Shown here piece by piece: positions 8,843 through 17,353 of a stretch of DNA of 64,000 bases. Made by a program: the position numbers and the translations under genes. Origin of the DNA: Streptomyces poonensis (lineage in GTDB: Bacteria; Actinomycetota; Actinomycetes; Streptomycetales; Streptomycetaceae); contig NZ_BMVW01000004.1 of the NCBI RefSeq assembly GCF_014650915.1, positions 403,660-467,659 of the forward strand, in the 5' to 3' direction. How positions within the stretch are numbered: position 1 is the first letter of the stretch; each line of letters opens with the position of its first letter. The notes under the pieces are model-generated. The model made no database searches. It had not been told where the DNA came from and worked only from the letters and a program-made list of their open reading frames with translations.

Positions 8843-8866
8843 GCCCCCGGCACCGTTCCCGTGCGG

Positions 8867-10108
8867 CTAGTTGATCGCCTTGATCAGTTCACCGCCCGCG
8901 GTGTCGCCGCTCAGCTCCCAGAAGAAGGTGCCGCCCAGGCCCTGCGCGTTCTTGTAGGTCATCTTCCCCGCGATGGTCTGCGGGGTGTCGTAGCTCCACC
9001 AGTTGCTGCCGCACTTGGCGTACGCGGTGCCGCCGACCGTGCCCGTCGCCGGGCACTTCGTCTTGAGGACCTTGTAGTCCTCGATCCCGGCCTCGTACGT
9101 GCCGGCCGCCGCGCCGGTGGCCGTGCCACCGGGTGCCGACTGCGTGACCCCGGTCCAGCCGCGGCCGTAGAAGCCGATGCCCAGCAGCAGCTTCGAGGAC
9201 GGGATACCGAGGCCCTTGAGCTTGGCGATCGTCGCCGAGGTGTGGTTCTGGGCCTTCGGTATACCGCTGTAGGAGGTCAGCGCGGAGTGCGGGGCCGTGG
9301 GGCCGGTCGCGTCCCAGGCGCCGAAGTAGTCGTACGTCATCGGGTTGTACCAGTCGACGTACCGGGCGGCACCCGCGTAGTCCGCCGCGTCGAGCTTGCC
9401 GCCGGCGGTGGCGTCGGCCGGGATCGCGGAGGTGATCAGGTAGTCGGCGCCGAACTTGGCGCGCAGCGCCGACAGCAGCTTCGGGTAGGCGTCCCGGCCG
9501 CTGGTGTCGCAGGTGGCGCCGCAGGAGTTCGGGTACTCCCAGTCGATGTCGATCCCGTCGAAGACGTCCGCCCACTTCGAGTTCTCGACCAGGTCGTAGC
9601 AGGACTGGGCGAAGGCCGCCGGGTTGCGGGACGCCTCGCCGAAGCCGCCCGACCAGGTCCAGCCGCCGAAGGACCACAGCACCTTGAGGCCGGGGTTCTG
9701 CTTCTTCAGCTTCCGCAGCTGGTTGAAGTTGCCCCGCAGAGGCTGGTCCCAGGTGTCGGCGACGCCGTCCACCGACTCGGTCGCGGTGTACGCCCGGTCG
9801 GTCGCCGCGTAGGCGTCGCCCATCGCGCACTTGCCGCCGGTGACGTTGCCGAAGGCGTAGTTGATGTGGGTGAGCTTCGCCGCCGAGCCGGACGTCTTGA
9901 TGTTCTTGACGTAGTACTTGCGGTCGTAGGTGCCCCACTCGGTGAAGTACCCGATCACCTTGGAGCCCGCCGCGGCCCGCTGGGGCGCCTCGGCCGTGGT
10001 CCCGGCGGCGCCGGCGGTGCCCGCGCCGGCGAGCAGCCCGGCGCCGAGGGCGGCGGCGCACAGGGCGGACATCAGTGAGCGGACGAGTGAGCGGTGTGGT
10101 CTGAGCAT
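8867..10108 (-). CDS. Secreted GH18 chitinase
   Basis: 413 aa from the ATG at 10108, preceded by GGAGACAGG. A signal peptide (basic PHRSLVRSL, then an Ala/Leu-rich core ending GTAGAAG) directs secretion. The catalytic domain starts with KVIGYFTEWGTYDRKYYV; the GH18 signature DGIDIDWEYP has its catalytic Glu at about residue 191, and WYNPMTYDYFGAWD is the conserved substrate-binding segment. Insertion elements such as GYGFGRGW-like GIGFYGRGW indicate a family A, bacterial-type enzyme. No chitin-binding or fibronectin module is present, unlike many Streptomyces chitinases. It hydrolyses chitin to GlcNAc oligomers outside the cell. The promoter carries chitin-type direct repeats and a DasR-like site. 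Confidence 0.95.
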   Translation of the reverse strand: MLRPHRSLVRSLMSALCAAALGAGLLAGAGTAGAAGTTAEAPQRAAAGSKVIGYFTEWGTYDRKYYVKNIKTSGSAAKLTHINYAFGNVTGGKCAMGDAYAATDRAYTATESVDGVADTWDQPLRGNFNQLRKLKKQNPGLKVLWSFGGWTWSGGFGEASRNPAAFAQSCYDLVENSKWADVFDGIDIDWEYPNSCGATCDTSGRDAYPKLLSALRAKFGADYLITSAIPADATAGGKLDAADYAGAARYVDWYNPMTYDYFGAWDATGPTAPHSALTSYSGIPKAQNHTSATIAKLKGLGIPSSKLLLGIGFYGRGWTGVTQSAPGGTATGAAAGTYEAGIEDYKVLKTKCPATGTVGGTAYAKCGSNWWSYDTPQTIAGKMTYKNAQGLGGTFFWELSGDTAGGELIKAIN

Positions 10109-10158
10109 CCTGTCTCCGTGGGGGAGCGTGGGGGAACGTGGGGGTGTGGTGCCTGGAC

Positions 10159-10215
10159 TCGCTGTGCTGGGTTCGCTGTTTCTGGGTTCGCTGTACTGGG
10201 CTCGCTGTACTGGCC
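10159..10215. repeat. Four 14-15-bp tandem repeats in the chitinase leader
   Basis: Units beginning TCGCTGT and ending CTGGG/CTGGC occur at 10159, 10173, 10188 and 10202. They fall between the predicted chitinase transcription start and its ATG, so they would be part of the mRNA leader. Confidence 0.75.
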
Positions 10216-10252
10216 CGCCGATTGGCATGAACGCGAAAAGGCGGTCGCGTGA

Positions 10253-10294
10253 ACGGTAGAAGGACTAGACCACTTCGGTCAATGGTGCGGACCA
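10253..10294 (-). promoter_or_regulatory. Chitinase promoter with direct repeats and DasR-like (dre) site
   Basis: On the minus strand, -35 TTGACC (10277-10282) is separated by 18 bp from -10 TACCGT (10253-10258). Two 12-bp direct repeats flank or overlap the -35: TGGTCCGCACCA (10283-10294) and TGGTCTAGTCCT (10261-10272). Paired 12-bp repeats of this type are established operators of Streptomyces chitinase promoters. The segment 10259-10274 also matches the DasR consensus ACTGGTCTAGACCACT at 12 of 16 positions, with the half-site TAGACCACT intact. DasR control (release by glucosamine-6-phosphate) is therefore likely. Confidence 0.7.
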
Positions 10295-10343
10295 TGACGT
10301 GAGGGCGGGCGCGCGAGTGGACGCGCGGGCGGAGGGGGGAGCG

Positions 10344-10385
10344 GTGACAGGTCCCGGAAGATGTGTCCTAATAAACGGTCGTTAA
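10344..10385 (+). promoter_or_regulatory. Putative acyl-CoA dehydrogenase promoter with TetR-type operator
   Basis: GTGACA (10344-10349) and TAATAA (10369-10374) could be a -35/-10 pair with a 19-bp spacer. The imperfect palindrome TAAACGGTCGTTAA (10372-10385) overlaps the -10; arms AACG/CGTT resemble operators of TetR regulators that control acyl-CoA dehydrogenases in actinobacteria. A long untranslated leader to the start at 10553 would result. Confidence 0.35.
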
Positions 10386-10552
10386 CCGGTGACGTGCTGC
10401 TCCCAAGCGGGCATACTGCAACCGCCATGGCCGCTGACCAGCAGCTTCCGAGACCCGGAAGGGCGTTGCCGGCCAGGCCTGTGAGACCCGGTGGCGCCTC
10501 TCATCCCGGAGCGCGTCCACCGAGAGCGCCCGACAGGGAGGAGAGCGCCGCC

Positions 10553-11728
10553 ATGCTCGACCGCGCCGTACCGCCGGTGGACCGTCAGCTGCCCACGGAC
10601 GAGGCCCGGGAGCTGATCTCGCTCGTCCGTGAGATCGCCCAGCGAGAGATCGTCCCCCATACGGCCGAGGAGGAGGACGCCGGCCGCTTCCCCCGCGCAC
10701 TCTTCCGCCTGCTCTCACAGTCGGGACTGCTCGGCCTGCCGTACGGCGCGGAATACGGCGGCGGTGACCAGCCGTACGAGGTCTACCTACAGGTTCTGGA
10801 GGAGCTGGCCGCGGCCCGCCTCACCGTCGGCCTCGGCGTCAGCGTGCACTCCCTGTCCTGCTACGCGCTCGCGACCTACGGCACCAAGCAGCAGCAGGTC
10901 GAGCATCTGCCCGCGATGCTGGGCGGCGGTCTCCTCGGCGCGTACTGCCTGTCCGAGCCGTCCTCGGGCTCGGACGCCGCGTCCCTCCGTACGAAAGCGG
11001 TACGGGAAGGCGGGGGACATTGGGTGCTGAACGGCACCAAGGCCTGGATCACGCACGGCGGGATCGCCGACTTCTACACGGTCATGGCGCGCACCGGTGC
11101 CGAGGGTCCCCGGGGCATCACGGCCTTCCTGGTCCCCGGTGACGTCCCGGGGCTGAGCGCCGCGGCGCCCGAGAAGAAGATGGGGATGAAGGGCTCGCCC
11201 ACCGCGCAGGTCCACTTCGACGGGGTGCGGATCCCCGACGAGCGGCGCATCGGCGAGGAGGGGCAGGGCTTCGCGATCGCTCTGTCCGCGCTGGACTCCG
11301 GACGGCTCGGCATCGCGGCCTGCGCGATCGGCCTGGCGCAGGCGGCACTCGACGAGGCGGTCGCGTACGCCACCGGGCGGCAGCAGTTCGGGCGCCCGAT
11401 CTCCGACTTCCAGGGACTGCGCTTCCTGCTGGCCGACATGGCGACGCAGATCGAGGCGGGCCGGGCCCTGTACCTGGCCGCGGCGCGGCTGCGGGACGCC
11501 GGCCTGCCGTTCTCGAAGCAGGCCGCCATGGCGAAGCTGCACTGCACCGACACGGCGATGAAGGTCACCACGGACGCCGTCCAGGTCCTCGGCGGGTACG
11601 GCTACACGGCGGACTTCCCGGTCGAGCGGTACATGCGCGAGGCCAAGGTGCTGCAGATCGTCGAGGGGACCAATCAGATCCAGCGGATGGTCATCGCCCG
11701 TCACCTCGCGGGTCCCGACTCGCGCTGA
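10553..11728 (+). CDS. Acyl-CoA dehydrogenase
   Basis: 391 aa from the ATG at 10553, which has AGGGAGGAG upstream; the frame is open further 5' but that part looks non-coding. It has the standard three-domain fold: N-terminal helical domain, the middle beta domain with AYCLSEPSSGSDAAS (flavin/substrate contact) and WITHGGIADFYTVMA, and the C-terminal helical domain with YATGRQQFGRPISDFQ and QVLGGYGYTADFPVERYMR. The likely catalytic Glu is in IVEGTNQIQRMV near the end. It oxidises acyl-CoA to enoyl-CoA, passing electrons to ETF, in fatty- or branched-acid degradation. Its last 38 bases overlap the convergent 97-aa gene. Confidence 0.93.
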   Translation: MLDRAVPPVDRQLPTDEARELISLVREIAQREIVPHTAEEEDAGRFPRALFRLLSQSGLLGLPYGAEYGGGDQPYEVYLQVLEELAAARLTVGLGVSVHSLSCYALATYGTKQQQVEHLPAMLGGGLLGAYCLSEPSSGSDAASLRTKAVREGGGHWVLNGTKAWITHGGIADFYTVMARTGAEGPRGITAFLVPGDVPGLSAAAPEKKMGMKGSPTAQVHFDGVRIPDERRIGEEGQGFAIALSALDSGRLGIAACAIGLAQAALDEAVAYATGRQQFGRPISDFQGLRFLLADMATQIEAGRALYLAAARLRDAGLPFSKQAAMAKLHCTDTAMKVTTDAVQVLGGYGYTADFPVERYMREAKVLQIVEGTNQIQRMVIARHLAGPDSR

Positions 11729-11984
11729 GGACGGTGCCCGGACCGTACGGGTCCGCGGGTGCCGTGAACGGGTCGGCCTCGTGCGGAGGTGTCGCGAGCC
11801 GGGCCCACTCCGGGTCGTGGCAGCCGGGAAGCGTGCGCCCGCGTTCCGCCCAATTGCGCATCATGGCCCGGTAGATGGGCGGATCCTGGGGTGACGTCCC
11901 GGGCCGCCGTGGCACCGTTCCCGCGGACGACGCCGGGACGGTGATGTGAAGACGGCGCCCGGCCACTGCAGAGGTGAGGGTCAT
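11691..11984 (-). CDS. Conserved hypothetical small protein
   Basis: 97 aa. The segment GRRLHITVPASS, followed by PPIYRAMMRNWAERGRTLPG and CHDPEWARLATPP, reads like a genuine soluble protein and resembles short hypotheticals I associate with Streptomyces, though I cannot name a family. It overlaps the end of the acyl-CoA dehydrogenase gene by 38 bases on the opposite strand. No transmembrane segment or signal peptide is present. The alternative is a chance frame, but the low-bias residues (W, Y, M, H) in the middle argue for real coding. Confidence 0.55.
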   Translation of the reverse strand: MTLTSAVAGRRLHITVPASSAGTVPRRPGTSPQDPPIYRAMMRNWAERGRTLPGCHDPEWARLATPPHEADPFTAPADPYGPGTVLSASRDPRGDGR

Positions 11985-12340
11985 ACCGGGACAACGTGCA
12001 CACCGCCGACACGGTCACCCGCCCCGGGATTCGAGCCTGTGTGTCAGGGCGGACCCGTACGGGGCCTGTAGGGGGCTCGTACCGCGGTACCTGAGCAACC
12101 GGCCGGGCGGCACGCGGGGTTGACGGCTCGTCACCGCGGATGTCACGGCGACCGCAGATCCCGCACCGGACGCCGGACATCGGATACCAGGTACGGGACG
12201 CCGGACACCGGAACACCGGAACATCGGAACACCGGACATACCGAACCTGCACCACGGCAGACATGGGCCATGGTGCAGGGCAGTTACCGGGAAGCCGGCG
12301 GGGTGAACGGGACGTGCGCCCAGCGCGACGGGCGCAGCCG
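11985..12340. repeat. Non-coding gap with short CCGGAACA tandem repeats
   Basis: I see no gene in this stretch. Between 12201 and 12242 an 8-bp unit related to CCGGAACA is repeated about five times. The remainder should contain the promoter of the 97-aa minus-strand gene and the 3' end of the zinc-ribbon-like gene transcript. Confidence 0.55.
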
Positions 12341-12766
12341 CTACGCGGCCTGCCGGTGGATCACCGGCATCCGCATGGGGCGGGAACCGGGGCCGCCGAT
12401 GTGCGAGAAGGGCTGCATCCGCCAGTCGAGCCCCTGAGGGAGCGTCAGCAGGAGGGCGGAATCCTGCTCGTGGGGTTCCGTGGACGCGTCCGCGGGCCGG
12501 GCGTCGGCCGCCGCGCGGCCCGTACCGGCGCAGACCGTGAGCCCGAACGGATTCCACGGCGAGGCGCACAGCGCGTGCTCGGGCAGGACCTCCTCGTCCG
12601 CCAGGAGCGCGATGGGCTGTGCGCAGTCCGGGCAGATCACCCGGTACATCTCGAAGGTGTCGTACGCGTCGAACTCGTCGTCGGGTTCGACACCCTCCGG
12701 CTCGGGCTCGACGACCAACTGCGGGCGCTTGGGTGCGGTACGACCAGGGCGCTTGGGATTCTGCAT
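12341..12766 (-). CDS. Conserved hypothetical protein with possible zinc-binding CxxC
   Basis: 141 aa with GGGGGAG seven bases before the ATG. The N-terminus is basic (NPKRPGRTAPKRP), then acidic (EPEPEGVEPDDEFDAYDTFEMY). RVICPDCAQPIALLADEEVLPEHALCASPWNPFGLTV contains one CxxC and a later isolated Cys, so a zinc-ribbon-like element is possible but incomplete. The rest is low-complexity, with a C-terminal RPMRMPVIHRQAA. It appears to be a streptomycete conserved protein of unknown role. It is divergent from the Lrp gene across a 279-base gap. Confidence 0.7.
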   Translation of the reverse strand: MQNPKRPGRTAPKRPQLVVEPEPEGVEPDDEFDAYDTFEMYRVICPDCAQPIALLADEEVLPEHALCASPWNPFGLTVCAGTGRAAADARPADASTEPHEQDSALLLTLPQGLDWRMQPFSHIGGPGSRPMRMPVIHRQAA

Positions 12767-13045
12767 GGGTTACTCCCCCTCGGGCTGGGCCGTGAAGGCG
12801 CTGCGGCCTCGACCACACCAACCACTTCCCGTCCGATTCCCGCGGTAATCACGGGGACATCACGAAGCCTGTTCCGGAACTGTGGCGTTCGTCACACTCC
12901 GATGGTGGGCGGTCGCTGAGGAGCGTTTCTCACCCGGACGGCACACGGACAGCGCACGGGCAACTCCCGAAGACATCACGAACCGGCTATGACCTGCGTC
13001 GCTCGGGTATCCGAGGAGATCAGCCGCCCTGTAGGTTCTTGCTCC

Positions 13046-13486
13046 ATGGAGGAGCTGGACCGACAGATCGTGCAGCTGCTCGTCGAGGACGGGCGGATGA
13101 GCTACACGGATTTGGGCAAGGCGACGGGCCTGTCCACGTCAGCCGTGCACCAGCGGGTGCGCCGGCTGGAACAGCGCGGCGTCATCCGCGGCTATGCCGC
13201 GGTCGTCGACCCGGAGGCCGTCGGGCTGCCGCTGACCGCCTTCATCTCGGTGAAACCCTTCGACCCCAGCGCTCCCGACGACATCGCCGAGCGGCTCGCC
13301 GGCGTCCCGGAGATCGAGGCGTGCCACAGCGTCGCGGGCGACGAGAACTACATCCTCAAGGTCCGTGTCGCCACCCCGCACGAGCTGGAGGAACTGCTGG
13401 CCCGGCTGCGGACGCTGGCGGGCGTGTCGACGCGTACGACGGTGGTGCTGTCGACGCCGTACGAGGCCAGGCCGCCGCGTATCTAG
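13046..13486 (+). CDS. Lrp/AsnC family transcriptional regulator
   Basis: 146 aa starting MEELDRQIVQLLVEDGRMSY. The N-terminal winged helix-turn-helix (DLGKATGLSTSAVHQRVRRL) is followed by the linker GVIRGYAAVVDPEAVG and an AsnC ligand-binding/oligomerisation domain (residues about 65-140, including ACHSVAGDENYILKV). The ATG has no Shine-Dalgarno; a TAGGTT -10-like hexamer sits at 13032-13037, so a leaderless transcript is plausible. It probably regulates itself or the adjacent downstream amidohydrolase; the amino-acid effector is unknown. Confidence 0.9.
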   Translation: MEELDRQIVQLLVEDGRMSYTDLGKATGLSTSAVHQRVRRLEQRGVIRGYAAVVDPEAVGLPLTAFISVKPFDPSAPDDIAERLAGVPEIEACHSVAGDENYILKVRVATPHELEELLARLRTLAGVSTRTTVVLSTPYEARPPRI

Positions 13487-13654
13487 CCGTGCGCCGGGGA
13501 CCCGCGCCGGCGACCACGGAACCGGTGGGCGGCCCTGCGGGGACCGGTGGCCGGCCCCACGGTTCTGGGAGCGGCCGTCGCGCGCGGGGCGGGCCGGTGC
13601 GGTTCCGGCCGACCCGCGCGCGGGACGCCGACCGCGAGGCGCGAGACTGGTGCC

Positions 13655-15268
13655 ATGAGTGAGAGCACCACCTCGTCACAGACCGTGCTGCTGCGCGGTG
13701 GAGAAGTCCACAGCCCCGCCGACCCCTTCGCCACCGCGATGGTGGTGGAGCGCGGGCAGATCGCCTGGGTCGGTTCCGAGGGCGCGGCCGACGCCTTCGC
13801 GGACGGCGCCGACGAGGTGATCGACCTGGACGGCGCCCTGGTCACCCCCGCGTTCACCGACGCGCATGTGCACACCACGGCCACGGGTCTGGCGCTGACC
13901 GGCCTCGACCTGTCCGACGCGCCCTCCCTGGAGGCCGCCCTCGCGCGCGTGCGCGAGTTCGCCGCGGCCCGCCCGGCGGACCGGGTGCTCCTCGGCCACG
14001 GCTGGGACGCCTCCCGCTGGCCGGGCGGCCGTCCGCCCACGCGCGCGGAGCTCGACGAGGCCACCGGAGGCCGTCCGCTCTATCTGAGCCGGATCGACGT
14101 CCACTCGGCGGTCGTCACCAGCGCGCTGCTCGACCTGGTCCCCGGTGGCACCGGCCTTCCGGACGGTCCGCTGACCGGCGACGCCCACCACGCCGTACGC
14201 GCCACCGCGCTGGGCGCCGTCACCCCCGCCCAGCGCGCGGAGGCACAGCGCGCCGCGCTCGCCCGCGCCGCCTCCCTCGGCATCGGGACCGTCCACGAGT
14301 GCGGCGGCCCGGAGATCTCCTCGGAGGACGACTTCACCGCCCTGCTGCGGCTCGCGGCCGAGGAGCCGGGTCCCCGCGTCGTGGGCTACTGGGCCGAATG
14401 GGGCGAGGAGGGCGTGGCGCGGGCCCGCGCGCTGGGCGCGATCGGCGCGGCGGGTGACCTCTTCGTCGACGGCGCCCTCGGTTCGCACACCGCGTGCCTG
14501 CACGAGCCGTACGCCGACGCCGGGCACACCGGCACCGCCCACCTGGACGCCGCGGCCGTGGCCGCCCACGTCGTCGCCTGTACCGAGGCGGGGCTCCAGG
14601 CGGGCTTCCACGCCATCGGCGACGCCGCCGTGAACGCCGTGGTCGAGGGCGTGCGCACCGCCGCCGACAAGGTCGGCCTCGCCCGCGTCCGTGCCGCCCG
14701 GCACCGGGTCGAACACGCCGAGATGCTCACCCCCGAGACGGTCGCGGCCTTCGCCGAGCTGGGTCTCACCGCATCCGTGCAGCCCGCCTTCGACGCCCTG
14801 TGGGGCGGCGAGGACGGCATGTACGCCCGGCGGCTGGGCGCCGAGCGCGCCCGTACGCTCAACCCGTTCGCTGCCCTGCTGCGCGCCGGTGTTCCCCTCG
14901 CGTTCGGCTCGGACAGCCCCGTCACGCCGCTGGACCCCTGGGGCACCGTCCGCGCGGCGGCCTTCCACCGCACCCCGGAGCACCGGGTGTCCGTCCGCGC
15001 CGCGTTCACCGCGCACACACGCGGCGGCTGGCGGGCGATCGGCCGGGACGACGCCGGTGTCCTCGTGCCGGGCGCGCCCGCGGACTACGCCGTGTGGCGC
15101 ACCGGCGAGCTCGTGGTCCAGGCCCCCGACGACCGGGTCGCCCGCTGGTCGACCGACCCCCGTTCGGGCACTCCGGGGCTGCCCGATCTCGGCCCCGGCA
15201 CGGACCTTCCGGTCTGTCTGCGCACCGTCGTGGGCGGGGAGACGGTGTTCGCCCGACCCGGCGAGTGA
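13655..15268 (+). CDS. Amidohydrolase family protein (YtcJ-like, amidohydrolase_3)
   Basis: 537 aa. The start at 13655 is the one that places the typical N-terminal beta sandwich (TVLLRGGEVHSP, VVERGQIAWVG) at the beginning. Metal-site motifs follow: FTDAHVHTTATG (HxH), then FHAIGDAAVN, HRVEHAEML and, near the C-terminus, FGSDSPVTPLDPWGTVRAA. Members are metal-dependent hydrolases of N-acyl or cyclic amide substrates; the exact substrate cannot be told. It is downstream of the Lrp gene in the same direction with a 168-base gap. The ATG lacks a strong ribosome site. Confidence 0.88.
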   Translation: MSESTTSSQTVLLRGGEVHSPADPFATAMVVERGQIAWVGSEGAADAFADGADEVIDLDGALVTPAFTDAHVHTTATGLALTGLDLSDAPSLEAALARVREFAAARPADRVLLGHGWDASRWPGGRPPTRAELDEATGGRPLYLSRIDVHSAVVTSALLDLVPGGTGLPDGPLTGDAHHAVRATALGAVTPAQRAEAQRAALARAASLGIGTVHECGGPEISSEDDFTALLRLAAEEPGPRVVGYWAEWGEEGVARARALGAIGAAGDLFVDGALGSHTACLHEPYADAGHTGTAHLDAAAVAAHVVACTEAGLQAGFHAIGDAAVNAVVEGVRTAADKVGLARVRAARHRVEHAEMLTPETVAAFAELGLTASVQPAFDALWGGEDGMYARRLGAERARTLNPFAALLRAGVPLAFGSDSPVTPLDPWGTVRAAAFHRTPEHRVSVRAAFTAHTRGGWRAIGRDDAGVLVPGAPADYAVWRTGELVVQAPDDRVARWSTDPRSGTPGLPDLGPGTDLPVCLRTVVGGETVFARPGE

Positions 15269-15496
15269 TCCCGGTTCGGCGCGGTGGCCAGGGCGCCCGA
15301 AGGGCAAGGGCGCCGGGCCCCCGTCCGCGGCGCCACCGCGTGCGACCCGGGCGGACGATCCGGGCGCCGTGGACCCCCTCGACACGGTTCCGCCCCGCTC
15401 GCGCGCGGCCGACACCCCCGTACGCACGTGCTGCCGCGGCGGTGCAGGGCCCGCCCACTATGGTGGACCCCTGCGTACGGACTTGAAGGGGCAGCA

Positions 15497-16318
15497 GTGA
15501 ACGACGGCGACGGGACCCTCGCGGCAACAGCCCAGGGGAGGCAGTTCGGCCCGCTCGGCACGGCCTTGGTGATCATTCCGACCTACAACGAGGCGGAGAA
15601 CATCAAGAAGATCGTCGGCCGGGTACGGGCGGCGGTGCCCGAGGCGCACGTCCTGGTGGCCGACGACAACAGCCCCGACGGCACGGGCAAGCTCGCCGAC
15701 GAGCTGGCCGCCGGCGACGACCACGTCCAGGTGCTGCACCGCCAGGGCAAGGAGGGGCTCGGCGCCGCCTACCTCGCGGGCTTCCGCTGGGGCATGGAGC
15801 ACGGCTACGGCGTCCTGATCGAGATGGACGCCGACGGCTCCCACCAGCCCGAGGAGCTGCCCCGCCTGCTCACCGCGCTGAAGGGCGCCGACCTCGTCCT
15901 CGGCTCCCGCTGGGTGCCGGGCGGACGGGTGGTGAACTGGCCGAAGTCCCGTGAGTTCATCTCCCGCGGCGGCAGCCTCTACTCGCGCGTCCTGCTCGAT
16001 GTGCCGATCCGCGACGTCACCGGAGGCTTCCGCGCCTTCCGCCGCGAGACCCTCCAAGGTCTCGGCCTCGACGAGGTCGCCTCCCAGGGTTACTGCTTCC
16101 AGGTCGACCTCGCCCGCCGCGCGATCAAGGCGGGCTACCACGTCGTCGAGGTGCCCATCACCTTCGTCGAGCGGGAACTGGGCGACTCCAAGATGAGCCG
16201 CGACATCCTGGTGGAGGCCCTGTGGCGGGTCACCGCATGGGGGGTGGGGGAGCGGGTCGGCAAGGCGCTGAGCCGGGACGACAAGCCGGTACGCCCCGAG
16301 CGGCCGAACAGCGCCTGA
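15497..16318 (+). CDS. ppm1: Polyprenol monophosphomannose synthase (Ppm1-type GT2)
   Basis: 273 aa from GTG at 15497 with AAGGGG upstream. The GT-A fold is complete: ALVIIPTYNEAENI, then LVADDNSPDGTGKLADEL, GLGAAYLAGFRWG, and the DxD-type EMDADGSHQPEELPRLL. VTGGFRAFRRETL and CFQVDLARRAIKAGYHVVEVP are typical of dolichol/polyprenol-phosphate mannosyltransferases. It transfers mannose from GDP-mannose to polyprenyl phosphate on the cytoplasmic face, supplying protein O-mannosylation and phage-receptor glycosylation in Streptomyces (established for the S. coelicolor enzyme). It lacks the acyltransferase-type membrane domain fused in mycobacteria. fxsA follows in the same direction. Confidence 0.9.
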   Translation: MNDGDGTLAATAQGRQFGPLGTALVIIPTYNEAENIKKIVGRVRAAVPEAHVLVADDNSPDGTGKLADELAAGDDHVQVLHRQGKEGLGAAYLAGFRWGMEHGYGVLIEMDADGSHQPEELPRLLTALKGADLVLGSRWVPGGRVVNWPKSREFISRGGSLYSRVLLDVPIRDVTGGFRAFRRETLQGLGLDEVASQGYCFQVDLARRAIKAGYHVVEVPITFVERELGDSKMSRDILVEALWRVTAWGVGERVGKALSRDDKPVRPERPNSA

Positions 16319-16364
16319 TCACCCCTTTATGCCGTGCTGAGCCCGGTCCGGGCACACTGGAAGC

Positions 16365-16949
16365 ATGACTGGCGCTCAGACTCCCCCGTACACCGCACGG
16401 CCGCGGCGCTCCCGGCTGCGGACGTTCCTGCCGCTCGGCCTCGCCGCGTGGCTGGTGCTGGAGATCTGGCTGCTGTCGCTGGTCGCGGGCGCGGCCAGTG
16501 GCTTCACGGTCTTCCTGCTGCTGGTCGCCGGGTTCGTCCTCGGTTCTGTGGTGGTCAAGCGGGCCGGGCGCCGGGCCTTCCGCAATCTGACCGAGACGCT
16601 CCAGCAGCAGCAGTCCGGCACCGCGCCCACGGGCGCCAGGAGCGACGGCAACGGCTTCCTGATGCTCGGCGGCCTGCTCCTGATGCTGCCGGGCCTGATC
16701 TCGGACGCGGTGGGCCTGGTGCTGCTGATCCCGCCGGTCCAGAAGGCCGTCGGCCGCTACGCCGAGCGCACCTTCGAACGCAAGCTCCGCGAGGCGGCGG
16801 CGGACGGCGGTTTCGGCGGCGTCTTCCAGCAGGCCCGCATGCACCGCCCGGACGGCAAGGTCGTCCAGGGCGAGGTCATCAGGGACGACAGGGGCGACGT
16901 GGGTGACACCGGCGCCCCGCAGGGTCCGCGCCCGCCGCTGAACCGCTGA
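16365..16949 (+). CDS. fxsA: FxsA family membrane protein
   Basis: 194 aa. Two hydrophobic segments (FLPLGLAAWLVLEIWLLSLV and FTVFLLLVAGFVLGSVVV) are followed by GGLLLMLPGLISDAVGLVLLIPPV, the hallmark FxsA region. A cytosolic tail with FERKLREAAADGGFGG and a polar end completes it. FxsA was named for reducing phage F exclusion when overexpressed; its cellular function is unknown. The ATG appears leaderless or weakly SD-led, 46 bases after the ppm1 stop. The final codons overlap a 16-bp tandem repeat. Confidence 0.9.
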   Translation: MTGAQTPPYTARPRRSRLRTFLPLGLAAWLVLEIWLLSLVAGAASGFTVFLLLVAGFVLGSVVVKRAGRRAFRNLTETLQQQQSGTAPTGARSDGNGFLMLGGLLLMLPGLISDAVGLVLLIPPVQKAVGRYAERTFERKLREAAADGGFGGVFQQARMHRPDGKVVQGEVIRDDRGDVGDTGAPQGPRPPLNR

Positions 16950-17256
16950 AGCGCTGAACCGCTGAAGCGCCGAGCCCACTGTCGCCGAGCGGCTGAGCCG
17001 CTGTGGCGGCCCCGTGACGGCTGGTTGCCGGTTGCCGGTTGCCGGTGCCTCCGGGCGCTTCGGGGCGGCTCCGTGGGAAGGCCGGGGCCGGTTCTTGTGG
17101 GTCGCTTTCCGGTCGTCCCCGTGGGAGACCGGTGTACCGGTTCCTCCGGTTGCCACGAGGATGGCCCGTGCGGAACCGGTCCTCCCAGCTCTAGCCGGTT
17201 CACCCCGAGCCGGTTCACCCCGAGCTGGTTCACCCAGCGCCGGTCCACTTCACCCC
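16937..17256. repeat. Gap with several short tandem repeats
   Basis: No gene is visible between the fxsA stop and rbpA (16950-17353). The stretch contains a 16-bp repeat in two exact copies (16937-16952 and 16953-16968), a GTTGCCG repeat in three copies (17024-17047), and a 15-bp GCCGGTTCACCCCGA unit in two exact copies plus variants (17194-17256). The terminator at 17271-17303 closes it. Confidence 0.7.
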
Positions 17257-17270
17257 AACGCGAAAACCAC

Positions 17271-17303
17271 GGGTGCCGTACGTGACATTCACGTACGGCA
17301 CCC
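17271..17303 (-). terminator. rbpA terminator, perfect 14-bp stem
   Basis: GGGTGCCGTACGTG (17271-17284) and CACGTACGGCACCC (17290-17303) are exact complements around a 5-nt loop. Read on the minus strand it follows rbpA by 50 bases and is followed by GTGGTTTTCG, a short T-run, so it fits an intrinsic rbpA terminator. Confidence 0.85.
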
Positions 17304-17353
17304 GCGGTCTTCGGCTGTGCTGTGCTCGCCGGCCGCCCTGCTCCCCGGAGGGG

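Noticed and set aside
12120..12437. Plus-strand ORF of 105 codons before the zinc-ribbon-like gene
   Set aside because: It spans the CCGGAACA repeats and the antisense of a better-supported gene, and has no ribosome site.
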